DNA of 64,000 bases from UBA4459 sp963776205 (GCA_963776205.1 CAVZLR010000004.1:186001-250000); one strand, 5' to 3'; counted from the first letter of the stretch, positions 37,048 through 45,111 are shown. The notes: generated by a model not told the origin, from the sequence alone. Numbers and translations: made by a program.

Positions 37048-37071
37048 CGATATGTAATATATAGCATAACG
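37048..37071 (-). promoter_or_regulatory. ModE-like palindromic operator, copy 1
   Basis: CGATATG, 10 bases, CATAACG: 24 bp with one arm mismatch. It matches the reverse complement of the copy at 38820-38843 at 22 of 24 positions. It lies only 6 bases upstream of the ATG of the lipoprotein gene that leads the TonB/moeA/moaA/moaC operon, a position suited to repression. Confidence 0.7.
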
Positions 37072-37081
37072 ATATTTAAAT

Positions 37082-37111
37082 AAAAAGCGGCTCCGTTAGA
37101 AACAAAGCCGC
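37082..37111 (-). terminator. Terminator after the modE-tiaS-like-membrane protein operon
   Basis: On the minus strand, stem GCGGCT (37111-37106) / AGCCGC (37092-37087) is followed by TTTTTA. It lies just after the membrane protein stop (37121) and just before operator copy 1. Confidence 0.75.
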
Positions 37112-37120
37112 ATTCATGAT

Positions 37121-37696
37121 TTATTTTTTACTGAACAATTTATTCCCCAATTTATAGATACCGGCTCCAAGGAGTCCGCCAAGAAAGCCAAAAATCAAAA
37201 ATGTAATGATGGGTGTTACATACCCATGTTTTATAAATGAAGCGTATGGAAATCCGGATGTTAGGGTTGTTAATATTCTGCTGATTGGAATGAGCATATA
37301 TGCAATACCTGCGGCTATTGCCATCAACAGGTTCATGTGCTTTTTAAGTTGAAAATTTTGCCAGGCAAAATCCATAAAAAAGCAAGGCAGCATATAATTA
37401 AATCCCATCATCGGATCGTTGAAACCTAGAACAGGAAAGAATATAAATACGCCAATTCCGATAGCTGATATACTAGAGGCCCATTTAATTTTTGAGCTTA
37501 ACCTGGCTGCAAGTATGATCGCCATGAATTCCAGTCCATGATGCCCCGGAATATTCATAGGAATTCGTAATCTTGCATGAAGCGTAATTGCTAATGCCCC
37601 GGCCAAAAAAAGTATAATTACTTCCAGCGTTTTCGCTAATGTATTGTTAGTTAGAAATTCTTTTAACAAACTCTTTTGCTGCACATTTCCATTCAT
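37121..37696 (-). CDS. Multi-pass membrane protein resembling an ECF-transporter S component
   Basis: 191 residues with five or six hydrophobic segments (TLEVIILFLAGALAITLHARL, ISAIGIGVFIFFPVLGF, LLMAIAAGIAYMLIPISRI, VTPIITFLIFGFLGGLLGAGI). Size, topology and the MNIPGHHGLEFMAIILAARL region resemble substrate-binding S units of energy-coupling factor importers. No ECF ATPase or T subunit is adjacent. It overlaps the TiaS-like gene by 50 bases in another frame and is the last gene of the ModE-regulator operon. Import of molybdate/tungstate or a related compound is a context-based guess. Confidence 0.7.
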   Translation of the reverse strand: MNGNVQQKSLLKEFLTNNTLAKTLEVIILFLAGALAITLHARLRIPMNIPGHHGLEFMAIILAARLSSKIKWASSISAIGIGVFIFFPVLGFNDPMMGFNYMLPCFFMDFAWQNFQLKKHMNLLMAIAAGIAYMLIPISRILTTLTSGFPYASFIKHGYVTPIITFLIFGFLGGLLGAGIYKLGNKLFSKK

Positions 37697-38393
37697 AAGA
37701 ATTATTATTTAATGATTTTTCAACTAATAAAACTGCTTTGTTTTGCTGAAGAACAGGCCTTGCCCATTCATTCAGGTTCACCCTGTCTGTCAGATGTATA
37801 TTTTCATTTTCCAAAGATTGAACCGTATTAATACCCGATTGAACCATTAAGTCTTTAACCAAGTGAATGCCATGTTCGATATCCCGCAGGTTTCTCTCCG
37901 AATTTAACCAGATAAACCTGCCGTCATTTCCATTGATTCTCAGTCCGACTGCTGCCAGAGCTCCAATAATTCCAACATGAGTCCCCGTCAATCCTTCAAG
38001 ATAGATCGCATTTTTTTTAGCCAGCCCTATGGCCTGATCTATTTTTAATACAATTGATTTGGCATCTATTCCCCATTGGATGATTTCCGGACTGACACTA
38101 ACTTGTTCAGCGATACAAAGTCCAACATCCGATCTGTCAGCCGCTATCTGAAGCATGAAATCTCTGCAGAACTCTTTTACTTTAGAAAAACTATCGATAT
38201 CCACATCCAGGCATGCAGAACTATTTTGTGAAGTATAAGGTATATCCGGATGCACGAACAACTGGTGCCTGGTTATCCCATAAACTCTTCCAAGTTTTTC
38301 ATTTTCAATAGCCGCTGCCAATTGCCTGGCATTGAAGCCTGTTCCCCTGCTTTCATTATTATCCGTATCGTCAATACCAATCAGCCATCTCAT
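37647..38393 (-). CDS. TiaS-like (IGIDDTDN) domain protein, stand-alone
   Basis: 248 residues from the ATG at 38393 (MRWLIGIDDTDNNESRGTG). The IDDTDN...GTG motif and following THQLF/SACLDV-like strands are those of the kinase-like domain of archaeal TiaS, which makes agmatidine in tRNA-Ile2. The zinc ribbon and OB domains of TiaS are missing and bacteria do not need agmatidine, so the role must differ. The start at 38393 leaves 37 bases after modE; a longer frame beginning at 38501 would overlap modE by 70 bases. It probably binds a nucleotide. Its link to Mo/W metabolism is by location only. Confidence 0.75.
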   Translation of the reverse strand: MRWLIGIDDTDNNESRGTGFNARQLAAAIENEKLGRVYGITRHQLFVHPDIPYTSQNSSACLDVDIDSFSKVKEFCRDFMLQIAADRSDVGLCIAEQVSVSPEIIQWGIDAKSIVLKIDQAIGLAKKNAIYLEGLTGTHVGIIGALAAVGLRINGNDGRFIWLNSERNLRDIEHGIHLVKDLMVQSGINTVQSLENENIHLTDRVNLNEWARPVLQQNKAVLLVEKSLNNNSYEWKCAAKEFVKRISN

Positions 38394-38430
38394 TTCAAAC
38401 AGGTTTCTATTATATTTTAAGAACGAAATA

Positions 38431-38802
38431 TTATTTTGTTTTCTCTTTAAATTCGTCATAAGCACTCTCAATGGTGCTGTCAAGTTTCCGGTGAAGCGCA
38501 TCGTATGCTTCCAGCAGGTTCTTAGCTTTGTCAGTTAATGTCGATTTTCCACCATCAATACCTCCCCGGACTTTTTCAGTCAGATCATAACCCAGTAATT
38601 CTTCAGCATTTTTTATATCACCCCATGCTTTCCTGTAACTGGTGCCTAAACAATCAGCTGCTGCTTTGAGGGATCCTTTTTTTTCAATTTCTCGCAATAA
38701 ATGATATTGTCCTTCGCCGATAATCCCTTCACCCGAGACAGCAGACAACCATAATTTATATCTTAAAAAGACATCATTTTTTGAACTTCTTGGAGGTTTC
38801 AT
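38431..38802 (-). CDS. ModE-type winged-helix regulator, N-terminal domain only
   Basis: 123 residues matching the DNA-binding half of ModE: LLREIEKKGSLKAAADCLGTSYRKAWGDI is the helix-turn-helix and EKVRGGIDGGKSTLTDKAKNLL is the wing. The molybdate-binding (MOP/TOBE) half is absent, so metal sensing must occur otherwise or through a partner. ModE proteins repress molybdate uptake and control cofactor genes. A 24-bp palindrome sits 17 bases upstream of the start, suggesting autoregulation, and two more copies lie upstream of other transcription units of the island. Confidence 0.9.
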   Translation of the reverse strand: MKPPRSSKNDVFLRYKLWLSAVSGEGIIGEGQYHLLREIEKKGSLKAAADCLGTSYRKAWGDIKNAEELLGYDLTEKVRGGIDGGKSTLTDKAKNLLEAYDALHRKLDSTIESAYDEFKEKTK

Positions 38803-38819
38803 AAAGTAATTTTGTTAGT

Positions 38820-38843
38820 CGATATGCGATATATTACATATCG
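38820..38843 (-). promoter_or_regulatory. ModE-like palindromic operator, copy 2
   Basis: Perfect 7-bp arms CGATATG (38820-38826) and CATATCG (38837-38843) around 10 bases. It lies between the -7 element at 38848-38855 and the modE-like start at 38802, so it covers the predicted transcription start. As I recall, E. coli ModE sites have similar inverted CGTTAT-type arms over about 24 bp. Confidence 0.75.
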
Positions 38844-38847
38844 GTTA

Positions 38848-38855
38848 CAAATGTA
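38848..38855 (-). promoter_or_regulatory. -7 element of the modE-like operon
   Basis: TACATTTG on the minus strand fits TAnnTTTG. Operator copy 2 begins 4 bases downstream. No clear -33 TTTG. Confidence 0.5.
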
Positions 38856-38857
38856 AA

Positions 38858-38883
38858 AATGATCATCCAATTAGATGATCATT
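38858..38883 (-). terminator. AT-rich hairpin, probable ppnP terminator
   Basis: Perfect 10-bp inverted repeat AATGATCATC (38858-38867) / GATGATCATT (38874-38883) with a 6-base loop. On the minus strand the stem runs into a five-T stretch. It lies 50 bases after the ppnP stop. It could also be an operator. Confidence 0.5.
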
Positions 38884-38932
38884 AGTCATAATTTAGAATG
38901 ATTATTTGTTCTGAATAGAATGTTCAGAAGAA

Positions 38933-39214
38933 TTATTTATAAACACACCTGTAAGAAGTTGATTCGTCAACTTTTACTTTAAATTTTTGGTTCTTGTCAA
39001 CAATAAAAGTTTCAAACTCATTAAATGTTTTCCAGCCTGTTTCACCCGGCATTAAAACTGACATTTTTCCTGAAGTAACTGTCATATATTCAACAGTTGA
39101 TGTGCCAAATTCATACTCACCAGTGGCCATCACACCAATGGTAATTGCTCCTTCTTTATTATTAAACCCCAGCGAGGTAACTTTACCTTCGAAATATTCA
39201 TTTACTTTAAACAT
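38933..39214 (-). CDS. ppnP: Pyrimidine/purine nucleoside phosphorylase PpnP
   Basis: 93 residues, a single-cupin protein of the PpnP/YaiE family (formerly DUF1255). It reads NEYFEGKVTSLGF, ITIGVMATGEYEFGTSTVEYMTVTSG and FEVKV-like end strands. It phosphorolyses several nucleosides to base and ribose 1-phosphate. It sits between the AOR gene and the modE operon with its own hairpin, so it looks like a bystander in the Mo/W island. Confidence 0.92.
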   Translation of the reverse strand: MFKVNEYFEGKVTSLGFNNKEGAITIGVMATGEYEFGTSTVEYMTVTSGKMSVLMPGETGWKTFNEFETFIVDKNQKFKVKVDESTSYRCVYK

Positions 39215-39249
39215 CTTTTTAAATTTTAAATTAGTTTAATAAATATAAA

Positions 39250-39277
39250 AGCGTCCCCCGAATCCTCAGAGAACGCT
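39250..39277 (-). terminator. Probable terminator after the AOR gene
   Basis: On the minus strand, AGCGT (39277-39273) pairs with ACGCT (39254-39250), with further weak pairing inside, followed by TTTATATTT. It lies 31 bases after the AOR stop. Confidence 0.5.
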
Positions 39278-39307
39278 ACTTCATTTATTTTTTGTTCAAT
39301 TTTAATT

Positions 39308-41461
39308 TTACTGATGAGGAGTTACCATTTCAACCAATTCCGGTAAATCCATTCCCAGGTTTTTTAAATGTTTGATTTTTGGAACACCATTTCTTGTCCA
39401 GCCTCTTCTATAGTAAACAGCATCCAGTAGTTTTTCATATTGACTTTCACGATATTCACGCGTTATTTTCATCTTTTCTTTTGTTGACTTTCCTTTTGGA
39501 TCAATTCCAATGAGTTCTTTCATTTGTTGATCATAACGATCAGCTCTTGATTCGTATTCCTCTACAGTCACAGGTCCTGCAGCACGATAGGGTTGTGCAT
39601 CGTATTTACGGGTACCATAACCTCTTCTCAGATTGAATATCCTTTGGAAGTTATATACCCTTTCCGACTGACGGATCATTTCATGTTTGTCAATATTTTG
39701 TCCAGTTACTGCATTGTAAATAGTTACATAATTATCGACATGTTCAGGAACTTTTGCCGGCTCATCAGTTTCGGCATTATTTTCCGGTTCCACATCATTC
39801 CATGGTAGTTTACATAATCCCATCAATCCAAACCATGTTCGGAACATAGGGAAATAATGCAACGCTTCTGCTTTGTCTTCGAAAGTGGGAATCTGGTTGT
39901 TCACCATATCCATAAATATCAACCAGGCTTCATCATGTTGGGGTCCTTTGTTGGTCATGGCAAAACCACCTTGCTGTGCCAATGATTCTTTTGAGATATA
40001 TTCAGAATATTCCAGTCCTTTATTTTCCATAGCAATGTCCTGTAAAAAGTCAGGATCTCCCCAACCTTTTTCAATGAACATTTCTTTCATTTTCCGGGTT
40101 CCCATACCCAGGATAACACCGAATCCTTCGCCACGTGCCAGCTGGTGCATAGCTTCCATCGCAGAATCAGCATTTCCGAAGTTTAATTTCAGGCCTCCTG
40201 TTCTTTCGTCATTCAGAATGCCATTTTCATAACATTCCATGGCAAATGCCATGATGGTTCCCCATGAAATGGTACAAATGCCATAGGTATCGCAATAAAA
40301 ATTAGCTTCAATAATATAGTCGGGATTAAAGATTCCACAATTGGAACCTAAACCACCTGCGTTTTCATATTCGGGCCCATCCACCAGCACTTTATGTCCT
40401 GCATAAGGGCCGGTTCTAATTTCGTAATTATCAATTCCTTTTGAACATGACATATTACATCCAATCCAGCATCCATCCGGAATGCCTTGTGTAAACCTTC
40501 GTTTCCATTCTTCAGAGTCAATATTTTTTGTATCAGGATGACTGCCAAATTTATAGTTGTTTGTAGGCAGCAGGTCATAATCATCCATAATTTCAACGAG
40601 GTGAGCTGTACCTTTTGCTTTCATTTCGCATTGGTCATCATCTAATTCGCGCATTTCACGGTTGAAATTTTTTCCTCTTTCCATAATCGCCTGCAGATCA
40701 ACTACATTGTTCAGATTGCCTTTTACACCCGGAACTTTACATACAAGTGCTTTAATTTTTTTATCTCTGAAAACAGTTCCGATACCGCCACGGCCGGCTT
40801 GTTTCAGTCGCACATGCTTACGTTTGCCATCGAAGAAGCTGAAGTTCAGCATCCCAATCAATGAATTTTCGGCTGCACTACCTGCTGAAACAACGGCAAT
40901 ATTTTTTCGGTCTTTATCACTATCAGCAACATTTCAGTCAGTTGTTCCGCCAAAACATGGCTGTCAACAGCTTCTGCAGGTGCTTCAAGAATTTGAATTT
41001 TCCCATTTACACCATCAATCAATAGAATAACATCTTTTTTAGCTTTTCCCTGGAGTTCGATAGCATCAAATCCTGAAAATTTTAAAAAAGGTCCAAAATA
41101 GCCTCCTACATTGCTATCCATCACTGAATTGGTTTGCGGAGAAATGCTCACCACCAGCGATTTTCCTGTTCCGGAATATTGGGTGATACCACAAATCGGC
41201 CCCCCTGAAATAACAATTTCATTTTCAGGATCATTCCATTTTGTATCAGGCTTTAGTGGCATCCCATAAATATTTTAATCCGTATCCTTTACCACCAATG
41301 AATTTTTCTTTCATCAATGGAGGAACATCTTTCGATTTAATAGTATTATTCGAAAAATTGATATAGAGCGATTTATCAGTATATCCTTTATCAAGAGGAG
41401 TGACTTCATATTCCCACTCTTTTAACAATTTGTGTTGTTTTTTGATTTCTTCAAAGATCAT
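39308..41461 (-). pseudogene. Aldehyde:ferredoxin oxidoreductase (tungsten/molybdenum AOR family), two frameshifts
   Basis: Three consecutive frames restore a protein of about 715 residues. Part 1 (41461-41249) opens MIFEEIKKQHKLLKEW and ends KGYGLKYLWDATK. Part 2 (to about 40933) has SGGPICGITQYSGTGKSLV and SNVGGYFGPFLKF. Part 3 (to 39308) has GRGGIGTVFRDKKIKAL, the Fe-S motif CWIGCNMSC, DGPEYENAGGLGSNCG and GLCKLPWN. Removing one A at 41252-41254 and adding one A at 40932-40934 gives a continuous AOR. The family holds a metal bis-pterin and one [4Fe-4S] cluster and oxidises aldehydes to acids with ferredoxin, or the reverse. Operator copy 3 lies 96 bases upstream. All ligands seem present, so the breaks may be sequence errors. 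Confidence 0.85.
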
Positions 41462-41556
41462 ATAATAGTATTTTTTTGTGTCAAAAACCTATTAAAAATC
41501 AGATGAGCAAAAATATAAAATATAATCCTTAGGAGTTGTTAAAATCGCTAAGAATC

Positions 41557-41580
41557 AGATATGCAAACTGAAGCATATCG
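41557..41580 (-). promoter_or_regulatory. ModE-like palindromic operator, copy 3
   Basis: AGATATG, 10 bases, CATATCG; within it GATATGC (41558-41564) and GCATATC (41573-41579) form a perfect inverted repeat. The arms match copies 1 and 2 while the centre differs. It lies in the 270-bp divergent region between AOR and thiF and could act on both. Confidence 0.65.
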
Positions 41581-41677
41581 TGAATTTATAGTGATTACAA
41601 ATAGAGAATAACTTTATGAAATGATTGTGAATATTTTACGAATCCTATTTTGTTTTGAGCGTCCAAATTGATCTTTT

Positions 41678-41707
41678 TTTGATTATCTTTAAAAGCAGCT
41701 ATTTTTG
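41678..41707 (+). promoter_or_regulatory. Promoter of the thiF-thiS/moaD pair
   Basis: TTTG (41678-41681), an 18-base spacer, then TATTTTTG (41700-41707), a good Bacteroidota -33/-7 pair, 23 bases upstream of the ATG at 41731. Confidence 0.6.
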
Positions 41708-41730
41708 TAATTTGTAAATTGACGTATCCA

Positions 41731-42315
41731 ATGAACTTTAATCAAATAAAAAGCATTCTAAAAATAAGAAAGTTGGCATTGCCGGATGCGGAGGTTTGGG
41801 ATCCAATTGTGCTGTAGCACTTGCCAGGGTTGGGGTAGGGAATCTTACTGTGGTCGATTTTGATGTGATTGAAGAAAGTAATCTGAACCGCCAGTATTAT
41901 TTCCGGCATCAAATCGGATTAAAAAAAGTGATTGCTCTCAAAGATAATATACAACTCATAAATCCTGAAGTGAAAGTTAATGCTCATGATGTTTTTCTAG
42001 ATACTGAGAATATTAGTGGCATTGTTTAAAGATTGTGATGTAATAGTTGAAGCTTTTGATAAAGCTGAAATGAAGCTCATGATGATCGAAACGATTTGTG
42101 AGAAGTTACATGAAAAACCACTAGTTATCGGTTTGGGTATGGCTGGATGGGGAGATAATAATTCAATTCATTGCAGGCGTTCTGATAATTTGCATATTTG
42201 CGGTGATGAGGTAAAAGAAATAGCAGAAGATTTGCCGCCCCTGGCACCCAGAGTTGGCATTGTGGCAAATATGCAGGCCAATACGGTTCTGGAAATACTC
42301 CTGAAAAACTTGTAA
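41731..42315 (+). pseudogene. ThiF/MoeB-like adenylyltransferase (short form), two frameshifts
   Basis: After two one-base corrections this is about 195 residues, the length of the short ThiF family 2. It reads MNFNQIKSILK, then GIAGCGGLGSNCAVALARVG (ATP loop), VVDFDVIEESNLNRQYYF (Asp and Arg of the E1-like site), ALFKDCDVIVEAFDKAE and GLGMAGWGDNN. Break 1 is in the A-run 41760-41764 (one A missing). Break 2 is at about 42011-42015 (one base too many). E1-like enzymes adenylate the C-terminal Gly of ThiS/MoaD carriers, and one such carrier follows after one base. Its place beside AOR suggests it serves pterin-cofactor sulfur transfer, though thiamine sulfur transfer is also possible. Confidence 0.8.
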
Positions 42316-42316
42316 A

Positions 42317-42520
42317 ATGAATATATCTCTAAATAATCGCCCCGAGTCTTTTGAACAAGATGCACTTACCATCTCTGAAATTCTGAAACTAAAGAATTTT
42401 ACTTTCAGAATGATGGTTGTCAAAATAAATGGACAACTCATAAAAAAGAACGGGTATCAAACCTCCAAAGTAACTGATGGTGATGATGTGCAAATCATTC
42501 ATATGATCAGTGGAGGCTAG
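42317..42520 (+). CDS. ThiS/MoaD-family sulfur carrier protein
   Basis: 67 residues with a ubiquitin-like layout, ending in Gly-Gly (IIHMISGG), the tail that is adenylated and thiocarboxylated. It starts one base after the ThiF-like stop. In this island it is the only candidate for the small subunit of molybdopterin synthase; MoaE was not found in the window. The sequence resembles ThiS somewhat more than MoaD, so both roles stay open. Confidence 0.87.
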   Translation: MNISLNNRPESFEQDALTISEILKLKNFTFRMMVVKINGQLIKKNGYQTSKVTDGDDVQIIHMISGG

Positions 42521-42671
42521 GTTTATTCGCAGGCGTAGTCATTGTATTTTGCGGCTTCTGATGTTTCAATTCAATTAATTGCATATTTAGCAAGATACCT
42601 GGCTCATTTAGTGACTGTTAAAAGCGGTTAAATAATTAGAACTTCTTTATTTAGAATTAATAAAAATAAGT

Positions 42672-42679
42672 TACTTTTG
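42672..42679 (+). promoter_or_regulatory. -7 element of pruA
   Basis: TACTTTTG followed by CA matches TAnnTTTG, 57 bases upstream of the pruA ATG. TTTAG at 42650-42654 is a weak -33 candidate. Confidence 0.45.
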
Positions 42680-42735
42680 CAACCGAATAGCAAAAAAATG
42701 CGATTCGCTAAATAAGTATTTAAATAGTTGATAAT

Positions 42736-44364
42736 ATGAATAATGCAATTTTTTTATTTGACGTTCCTGAAAACGAACCCATACTGGATTATGCGCCAGG
42801 TTCAAAGGAACGCGAAGAGATAAAAGCGGAATTAAAACGTATAAGCAATGAGCAGATTGAGATACCACTGATCATTGGAGGAAAAGAAATCCGAACAGGA
42901 AAAATGGGAAAAGTTGTGATGCCGCACAACCATAGTAAGGTTTTGGCCACCTACCACCAGGCAACTGAAAAGGAAGTGCAAATGGCCATTGATGAAGCAA
43001 TGAAAGCGAAAGCACAATGGGATAGCATTTCCTGGCTGGAGCGTTCGTCCATCATGCTTCGTGCCGCTGAATTACTGTCAAAAAAATATAGGAGTTTAAT
43101 TGTGGCTACCACAATGCTGGGTCAGGATAAAAGTGTATACCAGGCCGAAATTGATGCAGCTTGTGAAACTATTGATTACCTGAGGTACAATATTTATTTT
43201 GCTTCGCAGATATACAACGAACAACCAAAATCGGAATTTGGTCAGTATAACCGGATGGAGTACAGGGCACTGGAAGGTTTTGTATTTACAGTTACACCTT
43301 TTAACTTCACGGCCATTGGTTCTAACCTTAATATGGCGGTTGCCTTGATGGGAAATACCACTGTTTGGAAACCAGCCACAACTTCTTTGCTGTCAAGTTA
43401 CTACCTGATGAAGATTTTTAAAGAAGCAGGCCTTCCTGACGGCATTATAAACTTTGTTCCCGGATCAGGATCCATGATAGGAAATGCGGTTTTAAAACAC
43501 AAAGATTTGGGTGGTATTCACTTTACAGGATCCAATGCCACTTTCAACAGTTTATGGAAAGGGGTGGCTGATAACCTTACCAATTATGTTTCGTATCCAA
43601 AGTTGGTGGGCGAAACGGGCGGAAAAGATTTCATTTTTGTTCACAATTCGGCAAATCCATTGGAAGTAGCTACGGCTATCGTGCGTGGTGCGTTTGAATA
43701 CCAGGGACAGAAATGTTCGGCGGCATCCCGTTCGTACATTCCCAAATCGATGTGGAATGAAGTGAAAAAACACTTGCAGGAGCAAGTAGCACAAATAAAA
43801 GTAGGAGATGTGGAAGATTTCTCAAATTTTATGAATGCCGTAATTGATGAGAAATCATTCGATAATATCATGAGCTATATTGATTTTGCTAAAAACGCTG
43901 AAGATTGTGAGATCATTACAGGCGGTACCGGTGATAAATCAGTTGGTTATTTTGTACAACCGACGATTCTGCACACCAGCAATCCTGATTTTAAAACCAT
44001 GAAGGAAGAAATTTTCGGACCTGTAATGACCATTTATGTATATGAAGATGAAAAATATGAAGAGACCCTGAAGTTGTGCGATCAAACATCACCATATGCG
44101 TTAACGGGCGCTATTTTTTCAAATGATAAGTATGCAATGGTAAAAGCATGCAAAACTCTTAAGTATGCTGCTGGAAACTTTTACATCAATGACAAGCCTT
44201 CGGGAGCGATGGTTGGATTGCAGCCATTTGGTGGTTCAAGAGGATCAGGCACCAATGATAAAGCCGGCGGTAGTTTGAATCTACTGCGATGGATTAATCC
44301 GCGTACCATTAAAGAAACATTTATACCGGCAACCGATTTCAGGTATCCGTATATGCAGGAATAA
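42736..44364 (+). CDS. pruA: L-glutamate gamma-semialdehyde (P5C) dehydrogenase
   Basis: A 542-residue ALDH-superfamily enzyme of the PruA/ALDH4 type, full length. Signature parts are VTPFNFTAIGSNLNMA, KPATTSLLSSY, HFTGSNATF, the glutamate motif ETGGKDF, the catalytic Cys in GQKCSAASRSYIP, EEIFGPVMTIYVY and the end GGSRGSGTNDKAGG. It oxidises glutamate semialdehyde to glutamate with NAD+ in proline and ornithine catabolism. PutA/ProDH is not adjacent. It has its own promoter element and terminator, so it is monocistronic. Confidence 0.95.
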   Translation: MNNAIFLFDVPENEPILDYAPGSKEREEIKAELKRISNEQIEIPLIIGGKEIRTGKMGKVVMPHNHSKVLATYHQATEKEVQMAIDEAMKAKAQWDSISWLERSSIMLRAAELLSKKYRSLIVATTMLGQDKSVYQAEIDAACETIDYLRYNIYFASQIYNEQPKSEFGQYNRMEYRALEGFVFTVTPFNFTAIGSNLNMAVALMGNTTVWKPATTSLLSSYYLMKIFKEAGLPDGIINFVPGSGSMIGNAVLKHKDLGGIHFTGSNATFNSLWKGVADNLTNYVSYPKLVGETGGKDFIFVHNSANPLEVATAIVRGAFEYQGQKCSAASRSYIPKSMWNEVKKHLQEQVAQIKVGDVEDFSNFMNAVIDEKSFDNIMSYIDFAKNAEDCEIITGGTGDKSVGYFVQPTILHTSNPDFKTMKEEIFGPVMTIYVYEDEKYEETLKLCDQTSPYALTGAIFSNDKYAMVKACKTLKYAAGNFYINDKPSGAMVGLQPFGGSRGSGTNDKAGGSLNLLRWINPRTIKETFIPATDFRYPYMQE

Positions 44365-44385
44365 TAAAAAACACCCATTAAAGTA

Positions 44386-44416
44386 AACCGCTTCAGTTTT
44401 TGGAGCGGTTTTTTAT
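44386..44416 (+). terminator. Rho-independent terminator of pruA
   Basis: AACCGCTTC (44386-44394) pairs with GGAGCGGTT (44402-44410) with one G-U pair, followed by a T-run. Confidence 0.85.
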
Positions 44417-44481
44417 TGCGGAATACTAACTTTGTTTCAGTAAAGAATATTTCTTTGATTCAATCGTAAACTATTAGAAAA

Positions 44482-44733
44482 CTAAAGAATCAAATCAGAT
44501 TTCTTTCCTTTTCGGTATGTGCCGGTGAGTCCTAAAATGGTTTTACGTTTGTTTTTTATCAAATAATTTTTACTCACTGGCGCAGCCTTCCTTGATACAG
44601 GGCTTATTTGTGCAGTATTATAACTGGCTGATTTTTTGTGTTTATGGGCATAAGTTCCTTTTGAACACGAGGAAAAGCTAAAAAAAAGTGCAATGGTGAC
44701 AATAAATAGAATAATTCCTGAACGTAATTTCAT
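44482..44733 (-). CDS. Small lipoprotein of unknown function
   Basis: 83 residues from the ATG at 44733: MKLRSGIILFIVTIALFFSFSSC, a lipoprotein signal with lipobox FSSC, then a short basic tail (KGTYAHKHKKSASYN ... KNKRKTILGLTG). The in-frame ATG at 44760 is less likely because a -7 element at 44762-44769 would place the transcript start downstream of it. Short basic lipoproteins like this are frequent in Bacteroidota. No family was recognised. Confidence 0.6.
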   Translation of the reverse strand: MKLRSGIILFIVTIALFFSFSSCSKGTYAHKHKKSASYNTAQISPVSRKAAPVSKNYLIKNKRKTILGLTGTYRKGKKSDLIL

Positions 44734-44761
44734 ATTTGATGATTGTGTCCGTTTGCGCATG

Positions 44762-44769
44762 CAAAATTA
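44762..44769 (-). promoter_or_regulatory. -7 element of the small lipoprotein gene
   Basis: TAATTTTG followed by CA on the minus strand, 28 bases upstream of the ATG at 44733. Confidence 0.45.
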
Positions 44770-44817
44770 GAAATTATTGATCACGTAAACGGATTAAGAT
44801 CCAAAAAGAAAATATAC

Positions 44818-44825
44818 TACCTTTG
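44818..44825 (+). promoter_or_regulatory. -7 element of the cobalamin riboswitch transcript
   Basis: TACCTTTG followed by CG matches TAnnTTTG and lies directly upstream of the riboswitch, so transcription would start at about 44831. Confidence 0.55.
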
Positions 44826-44829
44826 CGAA

Positions 44830-45013
44830 AGGTTATGGTGCCATTGTCCATCAGACCGGATGGATGGCTTAATAGGGAAACAGGTGTAAAACCTGTACAG
44901 TTCCCGCTGCTGTAAACTCGTTTATAGCCTTTGAAACCTAAGGTCACTGATTTTCCTGAATTTTAGGATTTGATTGGGAAGGCCTCAAAGGTGAGTAAGT
45001 CAGAAGACCTGCC
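44830..45013 (+). ncRNA. Cobalamin riboswitch
   Basis: The conserved core GGGAAACAGGTGTAAAACC with CTGTACAGTTCCCGCTGCTGTAA (44876-44917) and the B12 box AGTCAGAAGACCTGCC (44998-45013) are both present in the right order and spacing, with P-stem material between. It precedes a BtuB/BtuG-like pair by about 90 bases. By analogy it lowers expression when adenosylcobalamin is bound, probably by hiding the start region or terminating. Confidence 0.93.
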
Positions 45014-45111
45014 ATTTCTGTTAATTTTCAAAGCTTTCGGGATAAGAGCTTGTAAGTATAATACATACCTGCATTTTTTCTCCAGATAAGCTTTGTATTA
45101 AATGAATTGTT

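Noticed and set aside
44818..45101. Small protein gene in the btuB leader
   Set aside because: The sequence is fully accounted for by the cobalamin riboswitch and short spacer.
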